DNA from: Massilia solisilvae
GTDB taxonomy: Bacteria > Pseudomonadota > Gammaproteobacteria > Burkholderiales > Burkholderiaceae_D
Assembly: GCF_024753215.1 (NCBI RefSeq)
Contig: NZ_JANUGV010000002.1
Span: 124,001-188,000 of the forward strand
Length of the DNA: 64,000 bases
Direction of reading: 5' to 3'
The notes beneath the pieces were generated by a model. That model saw nothing but the letters and a program-made list of their open reading frames with translations. It did no database searches and was not told where the DNA came from. The translations under genes and the position numbers were made by a program. Positions 19,301 to 26,259 of this stretch are shown in pieces. Within the stretch, counting starts at the first letter, position 1, and every line of letters begins with the position of its first letter.

Positions 19301-19496
19301 GTACCGTCCGAAGGTCTTCGAGGGCCTGGCCCTGAAGCTGGATGTGTTCAACGTGTTCAACAGCCAGGACGTGGCCAAGTACAACGAGCAGTACAACAAC
19401 GGCTCGGGTGGCGTCAGCGTGAACTACAACTCGGTGTCGTCGTACACGCCGGTGCGCTCGATGCGCCTGTCGGCAGAGTTCAACCACCGGTTCTGA
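16392..19496 (+). CDS. Oar-like TonB-dependent receptor, tandem paralogue (TBDT-3)
   Basis: 1034 aa outer-membrane receptor, paralogue of the gene just upstream. The signal peptide MLRKTVVARALSIAFST… ends at QPAAA|QSN (residue 30). It has the same N-terminal regulatory-type domain (GTVYGKVAPGSATSVVLRN), the same plug words (RSRIDVSSASNGATFTAKELAKLP, ENAYYINGMPVTNPLTQLG, GAEFGRSVGGVVNITGKSGTN) and a barrel ending in EFNHRF. I start it at 16392 rather than 16356 because the ribosome site AGGAAA is six bases upstream and the N-terminus then matches TBDT-2. It has its own terminator and AT-rich promoter region, so despite tandem origin the two genes can be regulated separately. The barrel loops differ more than the plug, suggesting related but distinct ligands. 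Confidence 0.93.
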   Translation: MLRKTVVARALSIAFSTAALSAAVMQPAAAQSNAAGTVYGKVAPGSATSVVLRNLDTNQQRTVQVDASGSFTASALAIGRYRATLQGGSMNGQASEVEVIAGQGVEAVFVSGGVAKVEVTGRRSRIDVSSASNGATFTAKELAKLPVARNVDAIIQLAPNTTKSDPTYIAGASIGGGGPSENAYYINGMPVTNPLTQLGASELPFGAIATAEIKTGGYGAEFGRSVGGVVNITGKSGTNNWEVGALASTAPNRLRSKQKDAYFADTSANKGLSRTDYHVNEVTTDQLGAYVGGPIVKDKLFMFAAVENTKSDQHSINRNMNDSATLLANQGYRERMVKTLRYYTKFDWNITDEHRLEFTQLGDLPTVDTKYYAYDYKLHAPGGVEKSTMHEESPGTAAAPNGAEVQILRYTGNLTDNLTVTALGGRSHTEHITEPGGYDPTMPGARADAEFQAPGLNYVSPQKFTTLASSPSYDDVDFFRADLEYKLGSHTLRAGIDKIKVSSLHAGDVTAGGWTWTYGKVGDPTKSTPVPGGNIPAFSGNGPLAAQGYYVAKTISSTASDAFSKQSAQYIEDNWKVTKDLLVTIGVRNESFENQNSAHVSYLEQKNIIQPRASAVWDVNGDSSLKVFGSAGRYTVQMPTVVALRGANGSQNTSQYYSYTGTDKNGQPTGLTQLTVPVSANGEFGQPKDPKTVASLNLKPSRQDELTLGFEQAYSPSLNWGAKVTYRTLKSTIDDFCDGRPFRRYALAHGIKMAGEADFDPADNPIYPYFQCASFNPGEDQDFMIDYMKNGQYTKVHLTAAELGFEKPKRVYKALDLFVEHPYRNGWYGKLNYTLSRSTGNTEGQTLSDLNTGQGDVAATTTWDYSGIMRYANGLLPNDRLHQIKAFGFYDINQEWTVGGNLSIQSGRPRGCLGWDPNPASDPDWQQVGQSPNYGVEHFCFGKTWDQNVPAPRGTMGRLPWTKSLDLNLVYRPKVFEGLALKLDVFNVFNSQDVAKYNEQYNNGSGGVSVNYNSVSSYTPVRSMRLSAEFNHRF

Positions 19497-19516
19497 TGCA
19501 TCACGGTTGAACCAGG

Positions 19517-19546
19517 AACGCCCCGGCTTGCCGGGGCGTTTTTTTT
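19517..19546 (+). terminator. Terminator of TBDT-3
   Basis: Perfect 10-bp stem AACGCCCCGG/CCGGGGCGTT, loop CTTG, then a T run. Confidence 0.93.
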
Positions 19547-19565
19547 CATTGTTGGCTTGTTCAGG

Positions 19566-19661
19566 TCGTCCCCGCGCAGGCGGGGACCGATGGACACGCC
19601 GCGTCGTCGAGCAACCGCCGCGCGCTCCCAACCTCAGCATGGGTCCCCGCCTGCGCGGGGG
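19566..19661. repeat. Pair of inverted palindromic repeats (GTCCCCGC type)
   Basis: GTCCCCGCGCAGGCGGGGAC (19568-19587) and GGTCCCCGCCTGCGCGGGG (19642-19660) are diverged inverted copies of one palindromic unit, separated by about 55 bases. The right copy is flanked by CAACCTCAGCATG (19629-19641), the same 13-mer found beside the repeat after ntrC. Confidence 0.7.
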
Positions 19662-19678
19662 GCTACTGTTGGACGCAA

Positions 19679-20404
19679 TTACATGCCGCCCCACAGCGCG
19701 GCCAGCGCCGCCAGCGCCGCCAGCCCCGCGGTCTCGGTGCGCAGCACGCGCGGTCCCATCGACAGCATCAGCGCGCCGCCCGCCACGGCCAGGTCCTCTT
19801 CCTGCTCCGAAAACCCGCCCTCGGGACCGATGACGAGGCACACGTCCTGCGGCGCGGTGGATGCGGCCCACGCCGGCAGCGACTGCGTGGCGCGCGGCGA
19901 CAGCAGGATGCGCGGCTGCGCCGCCGGCTGCGCGATCCATTGGCCATACTGCGCCAGCGGCGCCACTTGTGCCAGCCGGTTGCGCCCGCACTGTTCGCTG
20001 GCCGCGACCACCACCGCCTGCCAGTGCGCGATGCGCTTGTCGGCGCGCTCGCCGGCCAGCTTGACCACCGAGCGCTGCGCCGCCAGCGGCTGCACCGCGG
20101 CCACCCCCAGCTCGACCGCCTTCTCGACGATCCAGTCCATCTTCGCGCCCTCGGGCAGCCCCTGCGCCAGCGTCACCGCGAACGGCAGCTCGGCCTCGCG
20201 GGCATCGAATCCGGTCACGCTGGCCTGCGCGCGCTTCTTGTCGAGGAAGGCCAGGGCAGCGTGCCAGCAGCCACCCTGGCCGTTGAACAATTCGAGCGGG
20301 TCGCCCGGCGCCATGCGCAGTACCTGCAGGTGGCGCACCACCGTTTCCGGCAGGTCGACCGTGGTGCCAAGGGCGAGGGGCTGGGGGCAGTAAAAGCGGG
20401 GCAT
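19679..20404 (-). CDS. rsmE: 16S rRNA (uracil1498-N3)-methyltransferase RsmE
   Basis: SPOUT-class enzyme that methylates U1498 of 16S rRNA using S-adenosylmethionine. 241 aa, the usual length. A PUA-like N-terminal domain (MPRFYCPQPLALG…VVRHLQVLRMAPGDPLELFNGQGG) precedes the SPOUT domain with MDWIVEKAVELGV, the SAM-binding knot GPEGGF (193-198) and GPRVLRTETA (217-226). It is divergent from tkt with 117 bases between them. The Ala-rich tail (LAALAALAALWGGM) is normal for homologues. Confidence 0.96.
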   Translation of the reverse strand: MPRFYCPQPLALGTTVDLPETVVRHLQVLRMAPGDPLELFNGQGGCWHAALAFLDKKRAQASVTGFDAREAELPFAVTLAQGLPEGAKMDWIVEKAVELGVAAVQPLAAQRSVVKLAGERADKRIAHWQAVVVAASEQCGRNRLAQVAPLAQYGQWIAQPAAQPRILLSPRATQSLPAWAASTAPQDVCLVIGPEGGFSEQEEDLAVAGGALMLSMGPRVLRTETAGLAALAALAALWGGM

Positions 20405-20521
20405 GCGGCTCCTGGATGACGATTCGACAAAAGCTGCATTTTAATTCGGCAGCACCCCGCTCTGGTAGAATAGTGGGTTAAGGCACCGCGCCGCCGCTTT
20501 CCAATCCAGACTTACGCATCC

Positions 20522-22516
20522 ATGAAACCTACCCAAACCACCACCCTGATGGCCAATGCGATCCGCGCGCTGGCGATGGACGCTGTCCAGAAGGCCAACT
20601 CGGGCCACCCCGGCATGCCGATGGGCATGGCGGAGATCGCGGTTGCGTTGTGGGACGGTCACTACCGCCACAACCCGGCCAACCCGCACTGGGCCAACCG
20701 CGACCGCTTCCTGCTGTCCAATGGCCACGGTTCGATGCTGCACTACGCGCTGCTGCATCTGGCCGGCTACGACCTGTCGATGGACGAGATCCGCAACTTC
20801 CGCCAGCTGCACTCGAAGACCCCGGGTCACCCGGAAGTGGGCATCACCCCGGGCGCGGAAACGACCACCGGGCCGCTGGGGCAGGGCATCTCGAACTCGG
20901 TGGGCATGGCACTGGCCGAGTGGCTGCTGGCGTCGGAATTCAACCGACCGGGCTTTGACATCGTCGATCACCACACCTACGCCTTCCTGGGCGACGGCTG
21001 CCTGATGGAAGGCATCTCGCACGAAGTGGCGTCGCTGGCCGGCACCCTGGGCCTGAAAAAGCTGGTCTGGCTGTACGACGACAACGGCATCTCGATCGAC
21101 GGCAAGGTGGAAGGCTGGTTCACCGACGACACCCCGAAGCGCTTCGAAGCGTATGGCTGGAACGTGATCCGCAACGTGGACGGCCATGATGTGGCCGCGC
21201 TGGACGCCGCCATCGCGCAAGCGAAGACCGCGGACAAGCCGACCCTGATCTGCTGCAAGACCATCATCGGCAAGGGCTCGCCCAACCTGCAGGGCGGCGA
21301 CAAGGTGCACGGCGCGCCGCTGGGCGACAAGGAAATCGCGGCCGTGCGCGAGCACCTGATCTGGGACGCGATCCCGTTCGACATCCCGGCCCCGATCTAT
21401 GAAGCCTGGGACGCGAAGGCGCGCGGCGCCAAGGTCGAGGCCGAGTGGAACGAGCTGTTCGCCGGCTACCGTGCCCAGTATCCGCAGCTGGCCGCCGAAT
21501 TCGAGCGCCGCATGAAGGGTGAACTGCCGGGCAACTTCGAGCAGGTGCTTGCCGCCGCGGTCGCCTCGTGCATCGAGAAGAAAGAGAACATCGCCACCCG
21601 CAAGGCCAGCCAGAACGCGATCCAGGCCCTGGCACCGGCGCTGCCGGAATTTTTGGGCGGCTCGGCCGACCTGACCGGCTCGAACCTGACCAACTGGAAA
21701 GAATGCAAGGCCGTGCGTTCGGGCGTGCCGGGCAACCACATCAACTATGGCGTGCGCGAGTTCGGCATGGCCGGCATCATGAACGGCGTGGCCCTGCACG
21801 GCGGCTTCATCCCGTTCGGCGCGACCTTCCTGACCTTCTCGGACTACAGCCGCAACGCGCTGCGCATGGCGGCCCTGATGAAGATCCGCTCGATTTTCGT
21901 GTTCACCCACGACTCGATCGGCCTGGGCGAAGACGGCCCGACCCACCAGTCGATCGAGCATGTCTCGTCGCTGCGCCTGATCCCGAACCTGGACAACTGG
22001 CGCCCGGCCGACACGGTGGAGTCGGCAGTGGCATGGGGCGCGGCGGTCAAGCGCCACGACGGCCCGTCGACCCTGATCTTCTCGCGCCAGAACCTGCCGT
22101 TCCAGGAGCGCGACGCGCAGACCGTGGCCAACATCGCCAAGGGCGGCTACGTGCTGCGCGACGCGGCCGATGCCAAAGCCATCCTGATCGCCACCGGTTC
22201 CGAAGTGGAGCTGGCGACCAAGGCCGCCGACGCGCTGGCAGCGGAAGGCATTGCGGTGCGCGTGGTGTCGATGCCGTCCACCGACGTGTTCGAGCGCCAG
22301 GATGCGGCCTACAAGGCCAGCGTGTTGACCCGCGGCACGCCTCGTGTTGCCATCGAAGCAGGCGTCACTGATTTCTGGTACAAGTACGTTGGACTCGACG
22401 GCGCGGTCGTCGGGATCGACACCTTCGGCGAATCGGCGCCTGCGGGCGTGCTGTTCAAGTACTTCGGCTTCACGGTCGAGAACGTCGTGGCCAAGGTCAA
22501 GTCGGTCATCGGTTGA
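20522..22516 (+). CDS. tkt: Transketolase
   Basis: Thiamine-diphosphate enzyme of the non-oxidative pentose phosphate pathway, moving two-carbon units between sugar phosphates. 664 aa, the standard length. Catalytic His29 (NSGHPG) and His69 (NGHGS) are present, as is the thiamine-diphosphate motif GDGCLMEG…DDN starting at residue 157. Also visible are the pyrimidine domain ([20 protein letters not shown]) and the C-terminal domain. A plausible -10 TAGAAT lies at 20466-20471. It is followed by a palindromic repeat and then gap, 71 bases away; tkt–gap is a common beta-proteobacterial arrangement supplying glyceraldehyde-3-phosphate chemistry. Confidence 0.98.
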   Translation: MKPTQTTTLMANAIRALAMDAVQKANSGHPGMPMGMAEIAVALWDGHYRHNPANPHWANRDRFLLSNGHGSMLHYALLHLAGYDLSMDEIRNFRQLHSKTPGHPEVGITPGAETTTGPLGQGISNSVGMALAEWLLASEFNRPGFDIVDHHTYAFLGDGCLMEGISHEVASLAGTLGLKKLVWLYDDNGISIDGKVEGWFTDDTPKRFEAYGWNVIRNVDGHDVAALDAAIAQAKTADKPTLICCKTIIGKGSPNLQGGDKVHGAPLGDKEIAAVREHLIWDAIPFDIPAPIYEAWDAKARGAKVEAEWNELFAGYRAQYPQLAAEFERRMKGELPGNFEQVLAAAVASCIEKKENIATRKASQNAIQALAPALPEFLGGSADLTGSNLTNWKECKAVRSGVPGNHINYGVREFGMAGIMNGVALHGGFIPFGATFLTFSDYSRNALRMAALMKIRSIFVFTHDSIGLGEDGPTHQSIEHVSSLRLIPNLDNWRPADTVESAVAWGAAVKRHDGPSTLIFSRQNLPFQERDAQTVANIAKGGYVLRDAADAKAILIATGSEVELATKAADALAAEGIAVRVVSMPSTDVFERQDAAYKASVLTRGTPRVAIEAGVTDFWYKYVGLDGAVVGIDTFGESAPAGVLFKYFGFTVENVVAKVKSVIG

Positions 22517-22520
22517 ATTG

Positions 22521-22552
22521 GTAGGGCGGGCAGGGGTTCCTGCCCGCCTTAC
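22521..22552. repeat. Palindromic intergenic repeat, TAGGGTGGGCAGG family, copy 2 (single hairpin)
   Basis: Arms GTAGGGCGGGCAGG and CCTGCCCGCCTTAC pair at 13 of 14 positions around a GGTT loop, between tkt and gap. A T7 run begins 13 bases after the right arm, so it is not a classical terminator, but it may set differential tkt/gap mRNA levels. Confidence 0.75.
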
Positions 22553-22587
22553 GGTCTGGAACAGGTTTTTTTAATCAGGAGCTAATA

Positions 22588-23598
22588 ATGACGATCAAAG
22601 TCGCAATCAACGGTTATGGCCGTATTGGCCGCAACATCCTGCGCGCGTTCTATGAAGGCGGCAAGAAGCAAGACATCCAGATCGTGGCGATCAACGACCT
22701 GGGCAATGCCGAGCACAACGCCCACCTGACCCGTTACGACACCGCCCACGGCAAGTTCCCGGGCACCGTCGCTGTCGAAGGCGACAACATGATCGTCAAC
22801 GGCGACAAGATCCGCGTGTTCGCGCAGCGCAACCCGGCCGAAATCCCGTGGGGCGAGCTGGGCGTGGACGTCGTGCTCGAGTGCACCGGCTTCTTCACCA
22901 GCAAAGAGAAAGCCTCGGCCCACCTGAAGGGCGGCGCCAAGAAGGTGATCATCTCGGCACCGGGCGGCAAGGACGTGGACGCGACCGTCGTGTACGGCGT
23001 GAACCACAACGTGCTCAAGAGCACCGACACCGTGATCTCGAACGCCTCGTGCACCACCAACTGCCTGGCCCCGCTGGTCAAGCCGCTGAACGACACCATC
23101 GGCCTGGAAACCGGCCTGATGACCACCGTGCACGCCTACACCAACGACCAGGTGCTGACCGACGTGATGCACGAAGACCTGCGCCGCGCCCGTTCGGCCA
23201 CGATGTCGATGATCCCGACCAAGACCGGCGCCGCCGCCGCGGTCGGCCTGGTGCTGCCTGAGCTGAACGGCAAGCTGGACGGCTACGCGATCCGCGTTCC
23301 GACCATCAACGTGTCGATCGTGGACCTGTCGTTCATCGCCAAGCGCGACACCACCGTGGAAGAGATCAACAAGATCATGAAGGACGCTTCCGAAGGCGCA
23401 CTGAAGGGCATCCTGACCTACAACACCGAGCCGCTGGTGTCGGTGGACTTCAACCACAACCCGGCCTCGTCGAACTTCGACGCGACCCTGACCAAGGTGT
23501 CGGGCCGCTTGGTGAAGGTGTCCTCGTGGTACGACAACGAGTGGGGCTTCTCGAACCGCATGCTCGACACCACCGTCGCGCTGATGAACGCGAAGTAA
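22588..23598 (+). CDS. gap: Glyceraldehyde-3-phosphate dehydrogenase, type I
   Basis: NAD-dependent glycolytic enzyme, 336 aa, forming 1,3-bisphosphoglycerate. The Rossmann start [12 protein letters not shown], catalytic Cys155 in [12 protein letters not shown], the THR-type phosphate region and C-terminal [14 protein letters not shown] are all intact. The ribosome site CAGGAG precedes the ATG by six bases. It has a strong terminator. The gene expected next in related genomes (pgk) is absent; an accessory island begins instead. Confidence 0.98.
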   Translation: MTIKVAINGYGRIGRNILRAFYEGGKKQDIQIVAINDLGNAEHNAHLTRYDTAHGKFPGTVAVEGDNMIVNGDKIRVFAQRNPAEIPWGELGVDVVLECTGFFTSKEKASAHLKGGAKKVIISAPGGKDVDATVVYGVNHNVLKSTDTVISNASCTTNCLAPLVKPLNDTIGLETGLMTTVHAYTNDQVLTDVMHEDLRRARSATMSMIPTKTGAAAAVGLVLPELNGKLDGYAIRVPTINVSIVDLSFIAKRDTTVEEINKIMKDASEGALKGILTYNTEPLVSVDFNHNPASSNFDATLTKVSGRLVKVSSWYDNEWGFSNRMLDTTVALMNAK

Positions 23599-23630
23599 TC
23601 TCGCACACGCGCGCTTGCGCGCGGTGAAGA

Positions 23631-23666
23631 AGAGGTGCCAATGGCGACATTGGCGCCTCTTTTTTT
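23631..23666 (+). terminator. Terminator of gap
   Basis: Stem AGAGGTGCCAAT with ATTGGCGCCTCT (one G·T pair), six-base loop, then T6. Confidence 0.92.
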
Positions 23667-23829
23667 GCCCGTGTAGGGCCGGTCGTGGTCCTGGGGCGCA
23701 AGACGAACCGCGAGGCCGCCCAGCCAGGAATGGGTTCGGCCCGCCAGCGTGCGGTCCATCTTTCTCCCCCGCGGTGCGGCCAGCGGACACGGGACAGGCT
23801 TGACGTTCGACCAGCCCGGAGCCGCGCCA
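23667..23829. other. Gene-free spacer between gap and the metallopeptidase island
   Basis: No supported gene, repeat or promoter. Both flanking genes are convergent here. The short reading frames in it are GC-driven shadows. Confidence 0.5.
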
Positions 23830-24951
23830 TCACATAAGCGCCACGATGTGGTCAAAGGCCGTCGGGACCCCAACGACAATCGCGTCGTGCATCGTCGATT
23901 CATGGTCGAAGCCACCACCGTTGCCCGTCCACTGATGAATGAGCGTGGACACCGGGGCTTTCGGCAGCAGCCCATGCGGCGAGGGTGAGTCTTGGTGGTG
24001 CAACGTCAGGCTGTTGCCCGCACCAAGCTTGGCGTGCAGGTCAGCCTCGTGGTCATCGCGATTCCTTCCGCCCCCAGGGCCCGATCCGTCCTTGGCCGGT
24101 CCATTGTCGATCCCAGAACCGACCTGGCCGTCCTCATCCTCGCCGGTGCCGTCGTCGCCCGAACCAGAACCGGGGTTGGTGGGCTGGTGGTCCGGGTCGT
24201 CGTTGTCTCCCGTGCCGACTGAACCAGGATCTCCGGGCTGGTCGTTGCCTTGGGAGCCGCCACCACTCCCGCCGCCCCCACGCGGCAAATCCGTGCCGCT
24301 GGAACCGCCTCCGCCGCCGCCGCCGCTGGCCGGCGGATCGTTGTCATGTTCGTTCCCTGCGTAGCCGAAGCCAGGAGCCGGATCTCCTGCCTTGTAGCGG
24401 GGCCCGGTCTCTTCTTGTCCGACAGGGTTGGTTTGGCGCCAAACCTGATGCCCTGTGCCATCATCGCCCGTGTGCTCGGTCACATTGGAAACCGACAGCT
24501 CGCTTCCCTCATAGTTATTGCGCTGGATTTCGCCGCAGTCCTTCGCGACGGCATCGGCGTACATCACCGCTACGGCTTCGGCATCATTGCCGTACTGGCC
24601 GTTGGGGATGTGCTCGCGCACGGCCTGGTTGATGTCGATTGCATGTACGACTTCATGAAACAGCCCGTTGGCCGCTGACTGCACCCCTACCGCATTCCCT
24701 CGGATATCGGTGACGACAAGTGCGGAATCAGGATCCCAAACAATCACGTGCTGCTGTTCCCCATACCCGTCGCTTGGATTGATCTTCGGATCGCTGAATA
24801 TGATTCGCACCTGGCTCTCGGCCGCTGCCGCCAAGATTGGTGCTGCAATTTCAGGGCTGTGCAGCTGCAAGTACTGGAGTGCCGCGTCGAGTTGCGCAAT
24901 TTTTGCTGGTGTCGAGTTCAACAGCACAAAACTATCTGCGGTAATCGGCAT
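23830..24951 (-). CDS. Predicted zinc metallopeptidase with M91-like HExxH domain and Gly/Asp-rich linker
   Basis: 373 aa protein I cannot assign to a characterised family member. Residues 1-160 look like a compact zincin: HEVVH at 99-103 is a perfect HExxH motif inside GLFHEVVHAID, preceded by a strand-rich block (VRIIFSDP, HVIVWDPDSALVVTD). It is followed 22 residues later by a candidate third ligand Glu125 in NDAEAVAV. The layout recalls M91 (NleD-like) effector peptidases, but this is by eye. Residues 205-300 are a low-complexity Gly/Ser/Asp linker, and the last 70 residues form a separate tail ending FDHIVALM. No signal peptide is visible, so export would need a type I, III or VI route. 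I start at 24951, where GGAGA precedes the ATG. Base composition is poorer in GC than neighbours. It lies 79 bases after an exported partner gene, probably in one operon. A secreted toxin or effector is inference. Confidence 0.65.
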   Translation of the reverse strand: MPITADSFVLLNSTPAKIAQLDAALQYLQLHSPEIAAPILAAAAESQVRIIFSDPKINPSDGYGEQQHVIVWDPDSALVVTDIRGNAVGVQSAANGLFHEVVHAIDINQAVREHIPNGQYGNDAEAVAVMYADAVAKDCGEIQRNNYEGSELSVSNVTEHTGDDGTGHQVWRQTNPVGQEETGPRYKAGDPAPGFGYAGNEHDNDPPASGGGGGGGSSGTDLPRGGGGSGGGSQGNDQPGDPGSVGTGDNDDPDHQPTNPGSGSGDDGTGEDEDGQVGSGIDNGPAKDGSGPGGGRNRDDHEADLHAKLGAGNSLTLHHQDSPSPHGLLPKAPVSTLIHQWTGNGGGFDHESTMHDAIVVGVPTAFDHIVALM

Positions 24952-25030
24952 TTTTCTTTCTCCACTAATTCGAGGAACGAAGCACAGCCTCGGCATTAGC
25001 CGATCTGTGCGGAAGCATCAAAGGAAAAGG

Positions 25031-25597
25031 TTACTTAGGCGTGGATGCGCAACCGTAGGTGACCCTCGTGGGCTTCAAGGGCTGCACCAGGTCTCGGATC
25101 TGCGCATACAGCGGAGCTTTAGCTACAACTGCGGCGCCATCCAGCGTGCCCCGTGCATCTCCGGTGGACAGAGGGGCGCCGCTCTCGTAAACGAAGGGCT
25201 GTTCGAGGATAAGTTTCACGTGCTTGCCTTCCGCCTTGAGATATACGGCCATGCCGGCGGAAAATGGCCGTTGGGGTGTTGGGTCGACCTGAAACTGTGC
25301 AGCAGCGAGCGTGTCGAGAAGAGAATCCGTCAGGGTGTCATCCTCCAGATCATAAGTACAGCCGTGGTTGGAAAGGTCGGCTTCGGTCATGCGCCGCGGG
25401 AACGACCAGCCTTCTGCGCGCACTACGACGGCTGCCTCACGAACTTGATGGCGCAGTTCGGCAAATGCGCGTCCAATCTCGGCCTGGTTGGTGGCCGGCG
25501 CCGGCTGGCCGGCAGCCGCGGCCAGACCGATGGCGCCGGCAAGTACGCCAAGCACGGCAACGCGCACGCGCGGCCGACGGTGGGTGACAATGCACAT
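25031..25597 (-). CDS. Exported protein of unknown function, partner of the metallopeptidase
   Basis: 188 aa. A basic N-terminus (MCIVTHRRPRVR) leads into a hydrophobic core AVLGVLAGAIGLAAAAG, so it is predicted to be exported to the periplasm. There is no lipobox Cys after it. The mature part contains two Cys (NHGCTYDL and VTYGCAS at the end) that could form a disulphide, and mixed alpha/beta content. The ribosome site AGGGGAAAC precedes the ATG. It is immediately upstream of, and codirectional with, the predicted metallopeptidase. A periplasmic immunity or chaperone role is therefore possible, but this is guilt by association; I recognise no domain. Confidence 0.7.
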   Translation of the reverse strand: MCIVTHRRPRVRVAVLGVLAGAIGLAAAAGQPAPATNQAEIGRAFAELRHQVREAAVVVRAEGWSFPRRMTEADLSNHGCTYDLEDDTLTDSLLDTLAAAQFQVDPTPQRPFSAGMAVYLKAEGKHVKLILEQPFVYESGAPLSTGDARGTLDGAAVVAKAPLYAQIRDLVQPLKPTRVTYGCASTPK

Positions 25598-26182
25598 TTG
25601 TTTCCCCTAAGTTATTGTTTTTGCAACGATTGGGCCATTATGATCCAGCATCGTCGCGGCGGCATTGATGACCGTCAGTCGAGCCCTGCCATTCGCGGAC
25701 GGCGGCGGCTAGCAGCCATAGCAGGGCGCTGCTCGGGGCTGGTACGCCCGCCCGTGTTGTGGCACCGGTCGGCCGCGAGGCTGCGCCTTGGGCGAGGCGT
25801 CGCTGGACGTGCTGCTGGCCAGCGCGAAACAGTCCGTCCTGCGGCCGACGTCAGCCAACCTCGGGCGGGGCATGACTCCTGCCTACGGCAGGGGCCAAAA
25901 CCAGATATCGGCCGCCTTCATGTAGCAAGCCCCCGCGCACATCAGGCCACCTCTGGTGAATACGATGTCGCTCATTTCTACCCGCTCAGCCGTATGGCCG
26001 CCGGCGGTCGATGCGGAAGCGCTGCGTGGCTGGAAAATGTTCCAGTGGACGCCCGAGACCTCCATCCAGTCCTTGTTCTTGATGACGACGCCCAGGAACG
26101 ATTTCCAGTTGACGAAGTGAACAGGGGCCGCGGCTGGAAGGGGGAGGGGACGGCAGGGGGGGGCAAGCGTTCTGAGTCACCA
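25598..26182. other. Long gap with a possible decayed gene fragment
   Basis: 585 bases with no convincing intact gene. On the minus strand one frame from about 26155 to 25883 reads as protein-like sequence (FVNWKSFLGVVIKNKDW followed by MEVSGVHWNIFQPRSAS… and ending DIWFWPLP). It lacks a good start at its upstream end, where it opens just after a stop codon. A small hairpin CCTGCC-TAC-GGCAGG overlaps its stop. It may be the 3' remnant of a third gene of the metallopeptidase island. The rest looks like non-coding or decayed DNA. Confidence 0.35.
25883..26065 (-). pseudogene. Possible remnant reading frame (60 aa from internal ATG)
   Basis: From the ATG at 26065 the frame gives 60 aa with two Cys (GGLMCAGACYMK) and an aromatic end. 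The same frame continues open 30 codons upstream with equally protein-like residues (HFVNWKSFLG), suggesting that the true start was lost. I do not recognise the family. It could instead be a genuine small gene starting at 26065. Confidence 0.3.
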
Positions 26183-26218
26183 AAGAAAAATGCCCGCCGG
26201 GCAAAGCCGGGCGGGCAT
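26183..26218 (-). terminator. Terminator of TBDT-4
   Basis: Read on the minus strand, the 9-bp stem ATGCCCGCC/GGCGGGCAT is followed by TTTTTCTTT, about 40 bases after the receptor stop. Confidence 0.88.
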
Positions 26219-26259
26219 CGGTCAGCTGTTCACAAACGGGGCCGTGCGGCCCCGCCCGA

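Noticed and set aside
24180..24330. RTX calcium-binding nonapeptides in the Gly/Asp-rich part of the metallopeptidase
   Set aside because: The region is low-complexity Gly/Ser/Asp but lacks the GGxGxDxUx register, so I call it a linker only.
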